From assembly GCA_019425655.1 (NCBI GenBank), contig NQWY01000198.1, positions 1-56,988 of the forward strand: a stretch of DNA of 56,988 nt, in the 5' to 3' direction. The translations under genes and the position numbers were made by a program. Each line of letters opens with the position of its first letter. The first letter of the stretch is position 1. The notes under the pieces are model-generated. The model made no database searches. It had not been told where the DNA came from and worked only from the letters and a program-made list of their open reading frames with translations. Positions 9,148-18,563 of this stretch are shown in pieces. This stretch comes from Rhizophagus prolifer (Eukaryota > Glomeromycota > Glomeromycetes > Glomerales > Glomeraceae).

Positions 9148-10434
9148 TTATTTTACAACAAGTTTTTTTGTTTCTGTCTGACCTCCGTATGAGATTTTTA
9201 CCAGATAGATTCCTGCGGTTAGATTTTTTACATCCACTTCTTGTGCAGAGAAACCAGATTTGTTATTGATAACAGTTTCATAAACTTTCTTTCCGGTAAA
9301 ATCAAAAATTTCAACATTACCGTTTTTGGAATCGGCTTGTTTTACATCAAATAAGATGTTAATTTTTCTATCCTCTTTTGTTGGGTTGGGATAAATACCG
9401 AATGTCCCTTTTTTACCAAAATCTGCAACAGATAGTTCACTGGTAATATTTTTATACTTGAAGTACATATTACCTGTAGAAGCACCGCCATTAGAAGTAA
9501 AATACATTCTGTAATAGTTGCTGCCTTCTTTGATATAATATACGACATCTGTGTATACTCCTGAAGTTGGCTTCCAGGAATGTCCAATCGTTGTAATCTC
9601 TTTTGAGAAAATAGCCGCAGAGGGTAGAGTATAAGTTGATGTAGCCTGAGTTTCAGGTTTTACATATGCAATAGTTACGTTCGGTGACTGGATTGTTCCG
9701 GACATCAGATACATCATGATATTGTTATAGAAAGTCCAGTATCTTGTGAACATGAGATCCCATTTTGCTTTGGAAGGCTCGATGTTTTCAACTTTTGCTC
9801 CGGTTGTAAATGAAAAATAATTAAAATATGCATCATCTGTCCCGCTGGCAATCGTTCTTGTTTGTGTTGCATCCCAAGATGTTCCGTTCCATTTGGCATA
9901 TTTGAATGTATAGCCTGACGAATATTCATTAATAAAGAATTTGTAATAATCCCCGTTTCCATATTCCAGAACAAACACGACCTTTCCCAATATTTTATGA
10001 GTACTCAGGTCATAACTTCCCCAACTGAAGTTAAAGCCGCCTGATGGTAACAATGTTGCATTATCAAAAGCGCCATCCTGTAGCTTGTCTGTTTTGTCCG
10101 GATTATAAAGTGGTTCACCCCAGTTAGCTTTATCACCCGGTACAACAGTATCAAAGGCTGCAGGATTAGCAGAAACCTGGTAAACTTTCACATTGTTTGC
10201 GTCATTCACTCTTTCTCCAAAATCCATTGCTGAGTTTCTGTAAAAAGCGATATCCCAACCGGTTGCGGGTTGCGAAATGATTTTGTTTTCAGAAAAATCA
10301 AAGAATACTCTGTTTGCATACTGAGCTCCCATTGATAGTTCTACGGAAGTATATCCATATTCATCTGTTTGTGATAATACTGTTTGACCAACTGCCAAAG
10401 TCAGAGCTGATGCAAGAAATAGTTTTGTTTTCAT
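9148..10434 (-). CDS. HmuY-like protein with T9SS type A sorting domain
   Basis: Exported protein of 428 residues. The signal peptide (about 1-21, ending VLSQ) is followed by an HmuY-like region: ANRVFFDFSEN and TGWDIAFYRNS near 38-66, and AKWDLMFTRYW near 221. The last 80 or so residues are a T9SS sorting domain (IYPNPTKED, then AGIYLVKISYGG). HmuY proteins bind heme outside the cell and pass it to a TonB receptor. Here the protein would reach the surface by T9SS rather than as a lipoprotein. It is divergent from the heme operon and shares its promoter region, so joint iron or heme control is likely. Heme binding itself is inferred. Confidence 0.75.
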   Translation of the reverse strand: MKTKLFLASALTLAVGQTVLSQTDEYGYTSVELSMGAQYANRVFFDFSENKIISQPATGWDIAFYRNSAMDFGERVNDANNVKVYQVSANPAAFDTVVPGDKANWGEPLYNPDKTDKLQDGAFDNATLLPSGGFNFSWGSYDLSTHKILGKVVFVLEYGNGDYYKFFINEYSSGYTFKYAKWNGTSWDATQTRTIASGTDDAYFNYFSFTTGAKVENIEPSKAKWDLMFTRYWTFYNNIMMYLMSGTIQSPNVTIAYVKPETQATSTYTLPSAAIFSKEITTIGHSWKPTSGVYTDVVYYIKEGSNYYRMYFTSNGGASTGNMYFKYKNITSELSVADFGKKGTFGIYPNPTKEDRKINILFDVKQADSKNGNVEIFDFTGKKVYETVINNKSGFSAQEVDVKNLTAGIYLVKISYGGQTETKKLVVK

Positions 10435-10454
10435 AATTGCTTATTGATGTTATT

Positions 10455-10522
10455 TTTATTTAGAATAATTATACAAAACTATATATTTATTTTTAATTAT
10501 TCTAAATAAATATATATATTTG
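10455..10522. promoter_or_regulatory. Divergent heme-locus promoter with 17-bp inverted repeat operator
   Basis: A perfect inverted repeat TTTATTTAGAATAATTA (10455-10471) / TAATTATTCTAAATAAA (10494-10510) is separated by 22 bp. TATATTTG (10515-10522) is the -7 motif for the TonB receptor at 10539. On the minus strand TAGTTTTG (10481-10474) is the -7 motif for the HmuY-like gene at 10434. One arm lies just upstream of the plus-strand -7 motif; the other covers the likely minus-strand start site. That geometry suits a repressor, perhaps Fur-like; the regulator is not identified. Confidence 0.65.
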
Positions 10523-10538
10523 TCGAAAATTATTTCTA

Positions 10539-12584
10539 ATGGATAAGAAAATAATGAGTGTTTTAGGGCTTTTGTCCATTAATATGGTCCTTGCTCAGAA
10601 AGATTCAGTAAATCAGAAAAATATTGAAGAAGTTGTTATTACAGGACAATATAATCCTCAGTCAATCAACAAATCGATATATAAAGTAGAAGTAATCAAT
10701 GAGCAGCAAATAAAGAATATGGCAGCTACAAACGTTGCCGAAGTATTAAATCAAAGCCTGAATATACTGATAACACCTGATACGAAGTCGGGGAATTCCA
10801 CAGCCAACATCCTTGGTTTAGACGGGAATTATGTCAAGATTCTTATAGATAATATTCCGGTTGTCGGAGATACAGGGCTTGGAAGTAATATTGATCTTAC
10901 TAAATTAAGTCTTAATAATATAGAACGTATAGAGGTGGTACAAGGAAGCATGGGTGTGGAGTACGGAAATGGAGCTTTGGCAGGAGTCATCAATATTATT
11001 ACAAAAAAATCTGCTTCACAAAAGGTCAGTCTTCGGGCTTCTGTTCAGGAAGAATCTGTAAGAGACGGATATAGCTGGAGAAAACGGGGGAAAGGGAGGC
11101 ATATACAACATAATGATTTTATGGGTTATGAAGGCAGTAAAATGGGATATAAATATTTTGAAAGAGATAACAATAGAGGTTATGACTGGAACCCTAAGAA
11201 TCAATATGATATCAATGCTTTGTTGAAATATTCTAAAGGAAACACATCATTGTTCTATAAGATTTCTTATCTGAATGAAAAATTTAACTTTTACAATCCT
11301 GTAGTAGAAAGAGATCCATTAAATGACGGCGAAGGTGGCGTGACCTATACAAGCAAGGATCGTGAGTATAATACAGAACGTTGGATTAATCAATTCAATA
11401 TTCAGACTAAGCTGGGAAATATCCATTATTTGGGTGATTTCTCTTATCAAAATCAAGATCGCCAATATCGTGATTATATTTATGATATTCCTCAAAGAAG
11501 TATGAGAACAAAAGATGAAAGTCTGTCTTATTATGATACGAAAGTTTTCTATTCCAGAGGAATGTTAAGTAATTTTCTAAATAATAGCAAGTTTGACTTC
11601 CAGTTAGGTTATGAGTTGGATCATACTAATGGTTATGCTGCGCTCATTGCATTAGAAGGCTTAGGCAATAATATCATTAAAAGGAAAATTTTTACTTATG
11701 CTAATTTCATCTCTGCCGAATGGAATGTGAATGACAAATTGACATTAAGACCAGGCGCACGGCTTTCTTTGAGCGATAGATTTGAAAATCAATTCAATTA
11801 TTCCTTATCCGCAAGATATAAAACTTCCGAAAATTCTAATATCCGTGGTGTTTTTGGTAGTGCAAACAGATATCCCACTTATGAAGAGCTATTCATGTAT
11901 TTTGTGAATACTAATCACGATGTCCAGGGTAATCCTGATTTAGATCCTGAAAAAGGCTTTTCTGTTGGAATGTTTTGGGATCAGAATTTTTCAACAACCG
12001 GCAATTGGAAAATTGCCTATAGCCTAAATGCATTATATATGGATGTGAAAGATAGAATAGAACTTGTAACTATAAAACTTCCTTCTACATTTAAATATTT
12101 GAATATCAACGCTTATAAAAGCTTATTGTTTTCAGCAAATGTGGATTTTAGGAAAGATCAGTTCGTATTTAGGCTAAAAGCTTCAGTTAACGGTATTTCC
12201 CGAGAAATGATAGACTTGGCCCAAACTTCTCCGACAGATTTTAAATATAATCTACAGGCAGGTGCATCCGCAACTTACAGTCTTAAAAAATTCCAGACTC
12301 AATTCGCATTGTACTATAAATATTCTGGGGAAGAACAGAGATATGTTTCCAATGGAACGGGTTATGACCTTGGAAAAATGGGTGATTTTCATATGATGGA
12401 TTTTATTGTAACACAGCCATTATGGAAAAATCAATTTGATTTGTCTGTAGGTGTTAAGAATATTTTCGATGTGACTTCCGTCAGTAATACTGCTGTTAAT
12501 TCAGTTGGACACGAGATATCTACAGGTGTTAGCAATCTTTTCTACGGAAGAAGTTATATAGCAAGATTAACCTATCAATTTTAA
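10539..12584 (+). CDS. TonB-dependent heme receptor (HmuR-like)
   Basis: Outer-membrane TonB-dependent receptor of 681 residues. It has a signal peptide (about 1-20), a plug domain (about 30-155: EEVVITGQYNPQ, then NIERIEVVQGSMGVEYGNGA) and a C-terminal beta-barrel ending in SYIARLTYQF. The role is energised import of a ligand across the outer membrane. The next genes encode HmuY, a heme-type ABC transporter and HmuS, so heme is the likely ligand. It is the first gene of the operon, under the divergent promoter at 10455-10522, with HmuY 10 bp downstream. Confidence 0.85.
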   Translation: MDKKIMSVLGLLSINMVLAQKDSVNQKNIEEVVITGQYNPQSINKSIYKVEVINEQQIKNMAATNVAEVLNQSLNILITPDTKSGNSTANILGLDGNYVKILIDNIPVVGDTGLGSNIDLTKLSLNNIERIEVVQGSMGVEYGNGALAGVINIITKKSASQKVSLRASVQEESVRDGYSWRKRGKGRHIQHNDFMGYEGSKMGYKYFERDNNRGYDWNPKNQYDINALLKYSKGNTSLFYKISYLNEKFNFYNPVVERDPLNDGEGGVTYTSKDREYNTERWINQFNIQTKLGNIHYLGDFSYQNQDRQYRDYIYDIPQRSMRTKDESLSYYDTKVFYSRGMLSNFLNNSKFDFQLGYELDHTNGYAALIALEGLGNNIIKRKIFTYANFISAEWNVNDKLTLRPGARLSLSDRFENQFNYSLSARYKTSENSNIRGVFGSANRYPTYEELFMYFVNTNHDVQGNPDLDPEKGFSVGMFWDQNFSTTGNWKIAYSLNALYMDVKDRIELVTIKLPSTFKYLNINAYKSLLFSANVDFRKDQFVFRLKASVNGISREMIDLAQTSPTDFKYNLQAGASATYSLKKFQTQFALYYKYSGEEQRYVSNGTGYDLGKMGDFHMMDFIVTQPLWKNQFDLSVGVKNIFDVTSVSNTAVNSVGHEISTGVSNLFYGRSYIARLTYQF

Positions 12585-12594
12585 AAAAACAGTA

Positions 12595-13707
12595 ATGAAA
12601 TTAGTAAAGATTTTATTCATTTTATCTTTTGTAATCTGCCTTCAGTCCTGTTTGGCAGCAGATGATGATCCAGTAAGTGTTCCACCAATTACAGGACAGA
12701 CATTAGATCCGGATTTAGGGGGTGCAAAACAAGGAAATCAAGTTTGGGTTGATCTTTCGGAGCCTAAAGACAGGAGTATGACCTCTAATTTAAGAACAGA
12801 TTGGGATTTAGGCTTCTATTCCGGAGATGAATTTCGTGTTGTCATAAATGGTTCAATTATAATGGCGGCTGGCAAAATACCCGATGCAACTGATATTGAT
12901 TCAATTACATCTGCTCAGGTTGCTTCATTACAAAACGAAGTAATGGTAGGAAGTTTTCTTGCTTCTAATCTTCAATATGTAGATAATCCCAACGGAATGT
13001 TTCTAACTCAGACGACAGGTATAGCTCCTATTAATGCTAGTGATAGAGACAATCCCGTATACCTCATCAATATGGGTAGAGATATCTATAATGGAACTAT
13101 AACACCGGGTTCAGCAATTACGGGAGGTAATGAAAGAGGCTGGTATCTTTTGCAGATTACAAGAGCCAATACAGGCTATAAACTGAAATACAAAGATCTG
13201 AGTTCTGCCAATCCTCATATGGAGTATATTCTTACAAAAAATTCAGATTATGCTCTTAATTTTTTCAGTTTGAAGAATGGTAAGGAAGTTACAATTCAAC
13301 CAAAAAGAAAAAATTGGGATATAGGTTTTACAGTTTTTACTAATGAAGTTTTTTATTCACCGGGAGTTTCTGCTGGAAGCTACGTCTATGCGGACTTTGT
13401 AATTAGTAATATCACCGATGGCGTTGGTGCATATCAAGTTAATATTCCTGCTGGAACCAATGCGGATCAATATTATAACAATTTCAAAACAAGTGATATT
13501 GATGCTTCTAAATTTATTTTTAATGATCAAAGAGCTATTGGAGATCATTGGCGAACAGTTACAGGAAGTAATGGAGCACAAGTTTACGGAGATCGATTTT
13601 ATATAATAAAAGATGCAGAAGGTTTTTTCTTTAAACTAAGATTCAACAAAATGATGAATGATAAAGGAGAAAGAGGCTATCCACAATTTGAATACGAAAT
13701 ACTTTAA
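12595..13707 (+). CDS. hmuY: HmuY family heme-binding lipoprotein
   Basis: Lipoprotein of 370 residues with a signal ending in LQSC (Cys19) followed by acidic residues. The HmuY-type core is seen as QVWVDLSEPKD and WDLGFYSGDEFR near 45-80 and KNWDIGFTVFTN near 239-250. HmuY binds heme at the cell surface and hands it to the TonB receptor encoded just upstream. The TonB gene ends 10 bp before the start, and the substrate-binding protein starts 16 bp after the end, so all are probably in one transcript. The heme-ligating residues cannot be assigned by eye. Confidence 0.82.
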   Translation: MKLVKILFILSFVICLQSCLAADDDPVSVPPITGQTLDPDLGGAKQGNQVWVDLSEPKDRSMTSNLRTDWDLGFYSGDEFRVVINGSIIMAAGKIPDATDIDSITSAQVASLQNEVMVGSFLASNLQYVDNPNGMFLTQTTGIAPINASDRDNPVYLINMGRDIYNGTITPGSAITGGNERGWYLLQITRANTGYKLKYKDLSSANPHMEYILTKNSDYALNFFSLKNGKEVTIQPKRKNWDIGFTVFTNEVFYSPGVSAGSYVYADFVISNITDGVGAYQVNIPAGTNADQYYNNFKTSDIDASKFIFNDQRAIGDHWRTVTGSNGAQVYGDRFYIIKDAEGFFFKLRFNKMMNDKGERGYPQFEYEIL

Positions 13708-13723
13708 ATCAATCAATAAGCTT

Positions 13724-14599
13724 ATGAAAAATATCAAAATAGCTATTTTATCAACACTTCTTTTAACAGGTTTTTCCTGTAAAAAAGAAGACACAAAAGT
13801 TGCAAAATCAGAAGAAACAAAAACTCCTATTTCCAGCCAAAGGATTGTAAGTATCAGTGGCGGCGTTACAGAGATTGTCGCGGCTCTTGGCCATGAAAAA
13901 GAAATCGTTGGAATAGACGTTACAAGCACTTACCCTGAAAGTCTTGAGAAAACGGCAGAGAATCTTGGCCATGTCCGCTCAATGACTGTTGAACCGATCA
14001 TGAAGCTCAATCCAACTTTGATTTTGGCTTCCAGTAAAGATATCAATCCGGACCTGCTGGAAAAAATCAAATCTTCCGGAATTCAAACCGAATTATTCAA
14101 CCAGGAGTTTTCAATCAATGGAACCAAAAAATTGATTGACCAGGTTGCAAAAGCTTTAGGAAATACCAATCAGCAGGCATTATTAGATAAAATTGATACT
14201 GATGTAAAACAAATCCGGCCAATTGTTAAAAAGCCAAAAGTTCTTTTCATCTATGCAAGAGGTAATATGATGATGGTTGCAGGGAAAAATACGCCAATGG
14301 CAAGCATTATAGAAATTGCGGGAGGGCAAAATGCAGCTAATGATTTCGAAGATTTTAAACCCTTGACGCCGGAAGCGGTTATACAATCAAATCCGGATGT
14401 ATTGTTATTCTTCACAACCGGTTTGCAAGGCTCTGGCGGCGCAGAAGGAGCTCTTAAAATGCCGGGCGTTTCTCAGACCAATGCCGGTAAGAATAAGAAA
14501 ATCATTGCTTTGGATGGTGGATTATTATCGTCCTTCGGGCCAAGAGTTGGCGAAGCTGCATTGAATTTGAACAGATTATTAATAGAATCTTCAAAATAA
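13724..14599 (+). CDS. hmuT: Heme ABC transporter substrate-binding lipoprotein (HmuT-like)
   Basis: Periplasmic binding protein of the cobalamin/siderophore/heme class, 291 residues from the ATG at 13724. That start gives a clean lipoprotein signal with LTGFSC (Cys19); an upstream ATG at 13658 lies inside hmuY and would bury the signal. The domain begins QRIVSISGGVTEIVAALG and contains EIVGIDVTSTYP, as in the HmuT family. It should receive heme in the periplasm and deliver it to the permease encoded next. Confidence 0.85.
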   Translation: MKNIKIAILSTLLLTGFSCKKEDTKVAKSEETKTPISSQRIVSISGGVTEIVAALGHEKEIVGIDVTSTYPESLEKTAENLGHVRSMTVEPIMKLNPTLILASSKDINPDLLEKIKSSGIQTELFNQEFSINGTKKLIDQVAKALGNTNQQALLDKIDTDVKQIRPIVKKPKVLFIYARGNMMMVAGKNTPMASIIEIAGGQNAANDFEDFKPLTPEAVIQSNPDVLLFFTTGLQGSGGAEGALKMPGVSQTNAGKNKKIIALDGGLLSSFGPRVGEAALNLNRLLIESSK

Positions 14600-14642
14600 A
14601 TTTTTATCAGCGAAAATATAAGTCTATATTCTTCTAAAACCA

Positions 14643-15689
14643 ATGACTTTGAGATCAAAAAATATCGGCTTTTATATAGCGATCGGCTTGTTATCCTTAG
14701 TTATAATGATGATTACAGCGCTTAATATCGGTGTTTATGAGTTCGGAAAATCTTCTGCTTATGAAGTTTTTTGGAAACATATATCGGGTAATCCGTCATT
14801 ATCTCTCAGCGAAAAATATGTTATTTGGGAAGTGCGAGCTTCCAGAATCGTTATGGCGGTTTTGATTGGGAGTATGTTGGCTGTTTCAGGAACTACCTTG
14901 CAAGGGATGTTCAAAAATCCGTTAGCAACCGGAGATTTAATTGGACTGACTTCCGGGGCAACGCTTTTGGCAGCTATTGCGATTGTTTTAGGACATACAT
15001 TCCAGGATTATCTTCCGGAATGGATCAGGTTTTCCCTGGTCAGTGTTTCTGCTTTTCTGGGTGCGCTGTTATCAATGATTTTGGTTTACAGAATTTCAAC
15101 TTCCGGCGGAAAAACAAATGTCGTAATGATGCTATTAAGCGGTGTCGCCATTACAGCCATCGGTTTTGCCATCACCGGAATGCTAATTTACATCTCCAAA
15201 GACGACCAGTTGAGAGATTTAACCTTTTGGAATTTGGGAAGTCTGGCTTCGGCAACTTGGACAAAGAATGCCATTCTATTTGGAGTTTTGTTGATTTCCT
15301 ATTATGTGTTGTTACCAAAAGGAAAAGCATTGAATGCAATGATGTTGGGCGAAAAAGATGCACAGCATTTGGGGATCAACGTCGAAGTTCTGAAAAAGCA
15401 GATTGTTATTCTCACCGCATTGATGATGGGAACTTGCGTTGCGTTTTCCGGAACGATAGGATTTGTGGGATTGATAGTGCCTTATATTTTAAGGTTGTTA
15501 TTCCGGTCAGACTATCACTTTATTTTACCGTTGTCAGCCATTTGCGGAAGTATCCTGTTACTGTTTGCAGACACACTTAGCAGAACCATTGTTGCACCTT
15601 CAGAATTACCAATCGGGATTTTGACAGCCATAATGGGTGGGCCGGTTTTCATAGCGATTTTGTTAAAATTCAAAAATAATTTAAGATGA
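14643..15689 (+). CDS. hmuU: Heme ABC transporter permease, FecCD family (HmuU-like)
   Basis: Inner-membrane FecCD/BtuC permease of 348 residues, the usual length, with about ten hydrophobic segments. Family motifs: ASRIVMAVLIGSMLAVSG near 60-77, LQGMFKNPLATGDLIGLTSG near 80-99, GFVGLIVPYILRLL near 275-288, and PIGILTAIMGGPVFIAILL near the end. It forms the channel with the HmuV ATPase, whose start overlaps its stop by 4 bp (ATGA), a sign of translational coupling. It also serves as an in-window reference for the damaged FecCD permease at 49930-50776. Confidence 0.88.
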   Translation: MTLRSKNIGFYIAIGLLSLVIMMITALNIGVYEFGKSSAYEVFWKHISGNPSLSLSEKYVIWEVRASRIVMAVLIGSMLAVSGTTLQGMFKNPLATGDLIGLTSGATLLAAIAIVLGHTFQDYLPEWIRFSLVSVSAFLGALLSMILVYRISTSGGKTNVVMMLLSGVAITAIGFAITGMLIYISKDDQLRDLTFWNLGSLASATWTKNAILFGVLLISYYVLLPKGKALNAMMLGEKDAQHLGINVEVLKKQIVILTALMMGTCVAFSGTIGFVGLIVPYILRLLFRSDYHFILPLSAICGSILLLFADTLSRTIVAPSELPIGILTAIMGGPVFIAILLKFKNNLR

Positions 15690-16462
15690 TTAAAGGATAT
15701 CAAATCAATTATCAGAATCAGAATGTCAGCATCTTAAAAGGTATTGATGTCGAAGTTGGTTACGGCGAATTTTTGGCTATTGTTGGGCCCAATGGTGCAG
15801 GGAAATCCAGTCTTCTCAATGTTCTAGCCAACGAAATCAAAACTGATAAAAAACAGCATATTCTTTTCAAAGACAAAATCCTTACCGACTGGAAATTAGA
15901 AGATCTATCAAAGCATAAAGCGAAGTTTTCCCAACATAATTCGCAGGATATTCCGCTTTTGGTAAAAGATGTAGTGATGATGGGGCGTTATCCATATTTC
16001 CATTCTCAACCTAATTCTGAGGATTTCAAATGTGCGGAAAATGCAATGACAGATACAGATATCATCCATTTGCAAAACCGGGATTATAATTCTTTGTCCG
16101 GTGGGGAAAAACAACGTGTGCATCTGGCAAGAGTTTTAGCTCAGTTAGATAATGACGTGACGCATCGACTATTATTTCTAGACGAACCACTTAATAATCT
16201 GGATGTTAAACATCAATACAAAACTTTAGAATTAATAAAAAAATTGACTCAAAAGAAAAATACAACGATTGTGGTTTTACACGATCTCAATTTGGCAGCA
16301 CATTTTGCAGATAAAATTCTGTTGATGGAAAGTGGGAAAGTTTTGTCTTACGGTTCACCGGAAGAGGTTTTCACGCAGGAGATGATTAGCAAGGCTTATC
16401 AATTCCCATGCACTATTTGTAAACACCCTGTCAATCAGGAAACGATGATTTTATTTGGATAA
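15686..16462 (+). CDS. hmuV: Heme ABC transporter ATP-binding protein (HmuV-like)
   Basis: ABC ATPase of 258 residues. It has Walker A GPNGAGKSS (near 34-42), signature LSGGEKQRVHLARVLAQ (near 138-154), Walker B LLFLDEPLNNLD and an H-loop in VVLHDLNLAAH. It drives heme import through the HmuU permease. The start overlaps the permease stop. Downstream, a hairpin-rich intergenic repeat separates it from hmuS. Confidence 0.9.
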   Translation: MIKGYQINYQNQNVSILKGIDVEVGYGEFLAIVGPNGAGKSSLLNVLANEIKTDKKQHILFKDKILTDWKLEDLSKHKAKFSQHNSQDIPLLVKDVVMMGRYPYFHSQPNSEDFKCAENAMTDTDIIHLQNRDYNSLSGGEKQRVHLARVLAQLDNDVTHRLLFLDEPLNNLDVKHQYKTLELIKKLTQKKNTTIVVLHDLNLAAHFADKILLMESGKVLSYGSPEEVFTQEMISKAYQFPCTICKHPVNQETMILFG

Positions 16463-16465
16463 GAT

Positions 16466-16556
16466 TGGGGCAGCTTTTCCGCCCTCCGCTATTATCTTTT
16501 TGCTCGGCATAGCCTCTCGCAAAAAGGATAACCGCTCAGGTCGGGCTGCGGGCTTG
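16466..16556. repeat. GC-rich hairpin intergenic repeat (copy 1)
   Basis: A GC-rich block in AT-rich DNA with core inverted repeat TTTTTGC (16497-16503) / GCAAAAA (16519-16525), then TCGGGCTGCGGGC. Two other blocks with the same core design lie at 22489 and 26170. It looks like a REP-type flavobacterial intergenic element. Confidence 0.5.
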
Positions 16557-16635
16557 GTCGGAATAACAAATTATCGCATTAAAATGAAAACAATTAAAAT
16601 CAACTAAAAAAATTAAACCATAAAAAATATTTATT

Positions 16636-17658
16636 ATGAATACAATTACAACCCAATTAAAAGAACAATGGGAAGCTCTAAAATTAGAAAACCCACACCT
16701 TAGAATAAGAAACGCAGCAGACCAGTTAGGTGTCAGCGAAGCCGAACTTTTAGCGACCAATGTCAACAATGGTGTAACCGTTTTAAAACCAGAATTCGCA
16801 GCCCTTTTACAGGAAATTGAAAAACTGGGAAAAGTCATGGCTTTGACACGTAATGACGAATGTGTACATGAGAGAAAAGGTATTTATTTGAACCCTGATT
16901 TCAGTAATCCGCACGGACAGGTTTTTGTAGGTGAAGACATTGATTTGAGAATCTTTATTAATTCCTGGGAATTCGGATTTTCTGTTGTTGAAGGCGATAG
17001 AAAAAGCTTTCAATTCTTTGGAAAAGATGGATTGGCACTTCACAAGATTTATTTGACGAATAATAGCAACGACTCAGAATTCGATGCTTTGACAGAAAAA
17101 TATAAATCGGCGGAACAATCTTCAGAGGTTGTAACAGAACCAATTGTTGCAAAAGCTGTAGAAAAGGCAGATTCTGAGATTGATGTTGCTGGTTTCCAAC
17201 AGGCCTGGAAAGATTTAAAGGATACACACGATTTCTTTATGCTGACCAAAAAATTCGGGGTTAGCAGAACACAGGCTTTGAGATTGGCACCGGAAGGTTT
17301 TGCCAAAAAAATAGATAATTCCAAGGTTGTGAATGTATTGGAAGATGCTTCTGAAAAACAAGTTCCGATAATGGTTTTCGTTGGAAACAGGGGAATTATC
17401 CAGATTCATACCGGTAAAGTGAAAAAAACGCTTTGGCATCAGCAATGGTTCAATGTGATGGATCCGGATTTTAACCTGCATCTTGACACAACAAAGATTG
17501 GTGAAACCTGGATTACTAAAAAACCAACAGAAGATGGCGAAGTTACTTCAGTGGAAGTGTTCAACAATGATGGCGAATTTATCGTTCAGTTTTTTGGGAA
17601 AAGAAAACCAGGCAATCCGGAACTGCAGGAATGGAAAGATTTGGTTGCAGCTTTGTAA
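16636..17658 (+). CDS. hmuS: Hemin-degrading factor HmuS/ChuS-like
   Basis: Cytoplasmic hemin-degrading or heme-handling protein of 340 residues. The typical N-terminus is LKEQWEALKLENPHLRIRNA, followed by GVSEAEL. Two homologous halves are visible: each begins with a 'W..L' helix (near 12 and 195) followed by a G(V)S motif, as expected for the duplicated HmuS/ChuS fold. It would release iron from imported heme. It lies 173 bp after hmuV across a repeat element and is followed by a terminator, so it closes the heme locus. Confidence 0.85.
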   Translation: MNTITTQLKEQWEALKLENPHLRIRNAADQLGVSEAELLATNVNNGVTVLKPEFAALLQEIEKLGKVMALTRNDECVHERKGIYLNPDFSNPHGQVFVGEDIDLRIFINSWEFGFSVVEGDRKSFQFFGKDGLALHKIYLTNNSNDSEFDALTEKYKSAEQSSEVVTEPIVAKAVEKADSEIDVAGFQQAWKDLKDTHDFFMLTKKFGVSRTQALRLAPEGFAKKIDNSKVVNVLEDASEKQVPIMVFVGNRGIIQIHTGKVKKTLWHQQWFNVMDPDFNLHLDTTKIGETWITKKPTEDGEVTSVEVFNNDGEFIVQFFGKRKPGNPELQEWKDLVAAL

Positions 17659-17666
17659 TAATTTAA

Positions 17667-17705
17667 GGCCGTTTTAATAGCTCAATTGGCTTGAAACGGT
17701 CTTTT
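17667..17705 (+). terminator. Terminator after hmuS
   Basis: Stem GGCCGTTTT (17667-17675) / GAAACGGTC (17693-17701), with G-U pairs, followed by TTTT. It lies 8 bp after the hmuS stop. Confidence 0.7.
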
Positions 17706-17825
17706 CAGATCTTATTCCGACAGAATTTAATCTTTTGATTAATAGTAATATGAAGGATGCTTGTCAAAATTATTTATTTTATTCAAATTACTTTTTCCCA
17801 TATTTGTAAAATAAATCATCACCAA

Positions 17826-18503
17826 ATGCAGGCATTACTTTTAGAGGACGATGCGGTTTTGTCTTCAGAAATTGCACTTTTCCTAGAATCCAAATCCATC
17901 AAAACCGACAAAGCGGAAGATGGTGAAAAATTTCTCGATATATTTTCTAAGAAGCCTTACGACGTTTTTCTTTTGGATATCAATGTTCCTAAAATCAATG
18001 GATTGGACATTTGCAAAACCATCAGAGAAAGCAATTCAGAAACACCGATTATCATTATTTCTGCCTATGACGGCATCGAGGAGAAGAAGGAAGCTTTCTT
18101 GAGAGCTGCCGATGACTATTTGGTGAAGCCGTTTTTGCTGGAAGAATTGTTGTTGAGAATCAATTCCCAAATGAGAAGGCTAACGCCAAAAACGGAAGAA
18201 AAAGAAAAAATTGTTATCGAAGATCTAATCATTTATCCCGAAGACAGCAAGGTTTTCCGTTCCGGAGAAGAGATCAATTTGACCGTAAAAGAATTCCAAT
18301 TATTGGTTTTATTAGCCAAAGCCAATGGCAGAACACTTTCTAAGCAGTATATTTCCGATGAAGTCTGGAAAAACCAGTTCCAGTCTACCAACAATGCTAT
18401 CGAGGTTTACATCAACTTTTTGAGAAAGAAAATTGATAAAAATTTTAAAACTAAACTGATCCATACCAGACCAGGTTTTGGATATTACCTTAGTCCACTG
18501 TAA
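17826..18503 (+). CDS. OmpR-family response regulator
   Basis: Two-component response regulator of 225 residues from the ATG at 17826; a longer frame begins at 17757, but only this start puts MQALLLEDD at the N-terminus as in the family. The receiver domain has D8-D9, phosphoacceptor D51 (FLLDINVP) and K101 (YLVKPF). A winged helix follows, ending RPGFGYYL. It pairs with the histidine kinase that starts 61 bp downstream. Its likely target is the metal-efflux operon at 20136, which is preceded by four direct repeats at 11-bp spacing. Confidence 0.88.
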   Translation: MQALLLEDDAVLSSEIALFLESKSIKTDKAEDGEKFLDIFSKKPYDVFLLDINVPKINGLDICKTIRESNSETPIIIISAYDGIEEKKEAFLRAADDYLVKPFLLEELLLRINSQMRRLTPKTEEKEKIVIEDLIIYPEDSKVFRSGEEINLTVKEFQLLVLLAKANGRTLSKQYISDEVWKNQFQSTNNAIEVYINFLRKKIDKNFKTKLIHTRPGFGYYLSPL

Positions 18504-18563
18504 GAGTTTGAGAGTTTTATCGAAATCAATTATAATTTATCACTCATCATTTATCATTAAATA

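Noticed and set aside
14825-15580. 251-residue open frame overlapping hmuU in another frame
   Set aside because: Composition is Arg/Cys/Phe-rich shadow sequence with no similarity; the hmuU frame shows clear FecCD motifs.
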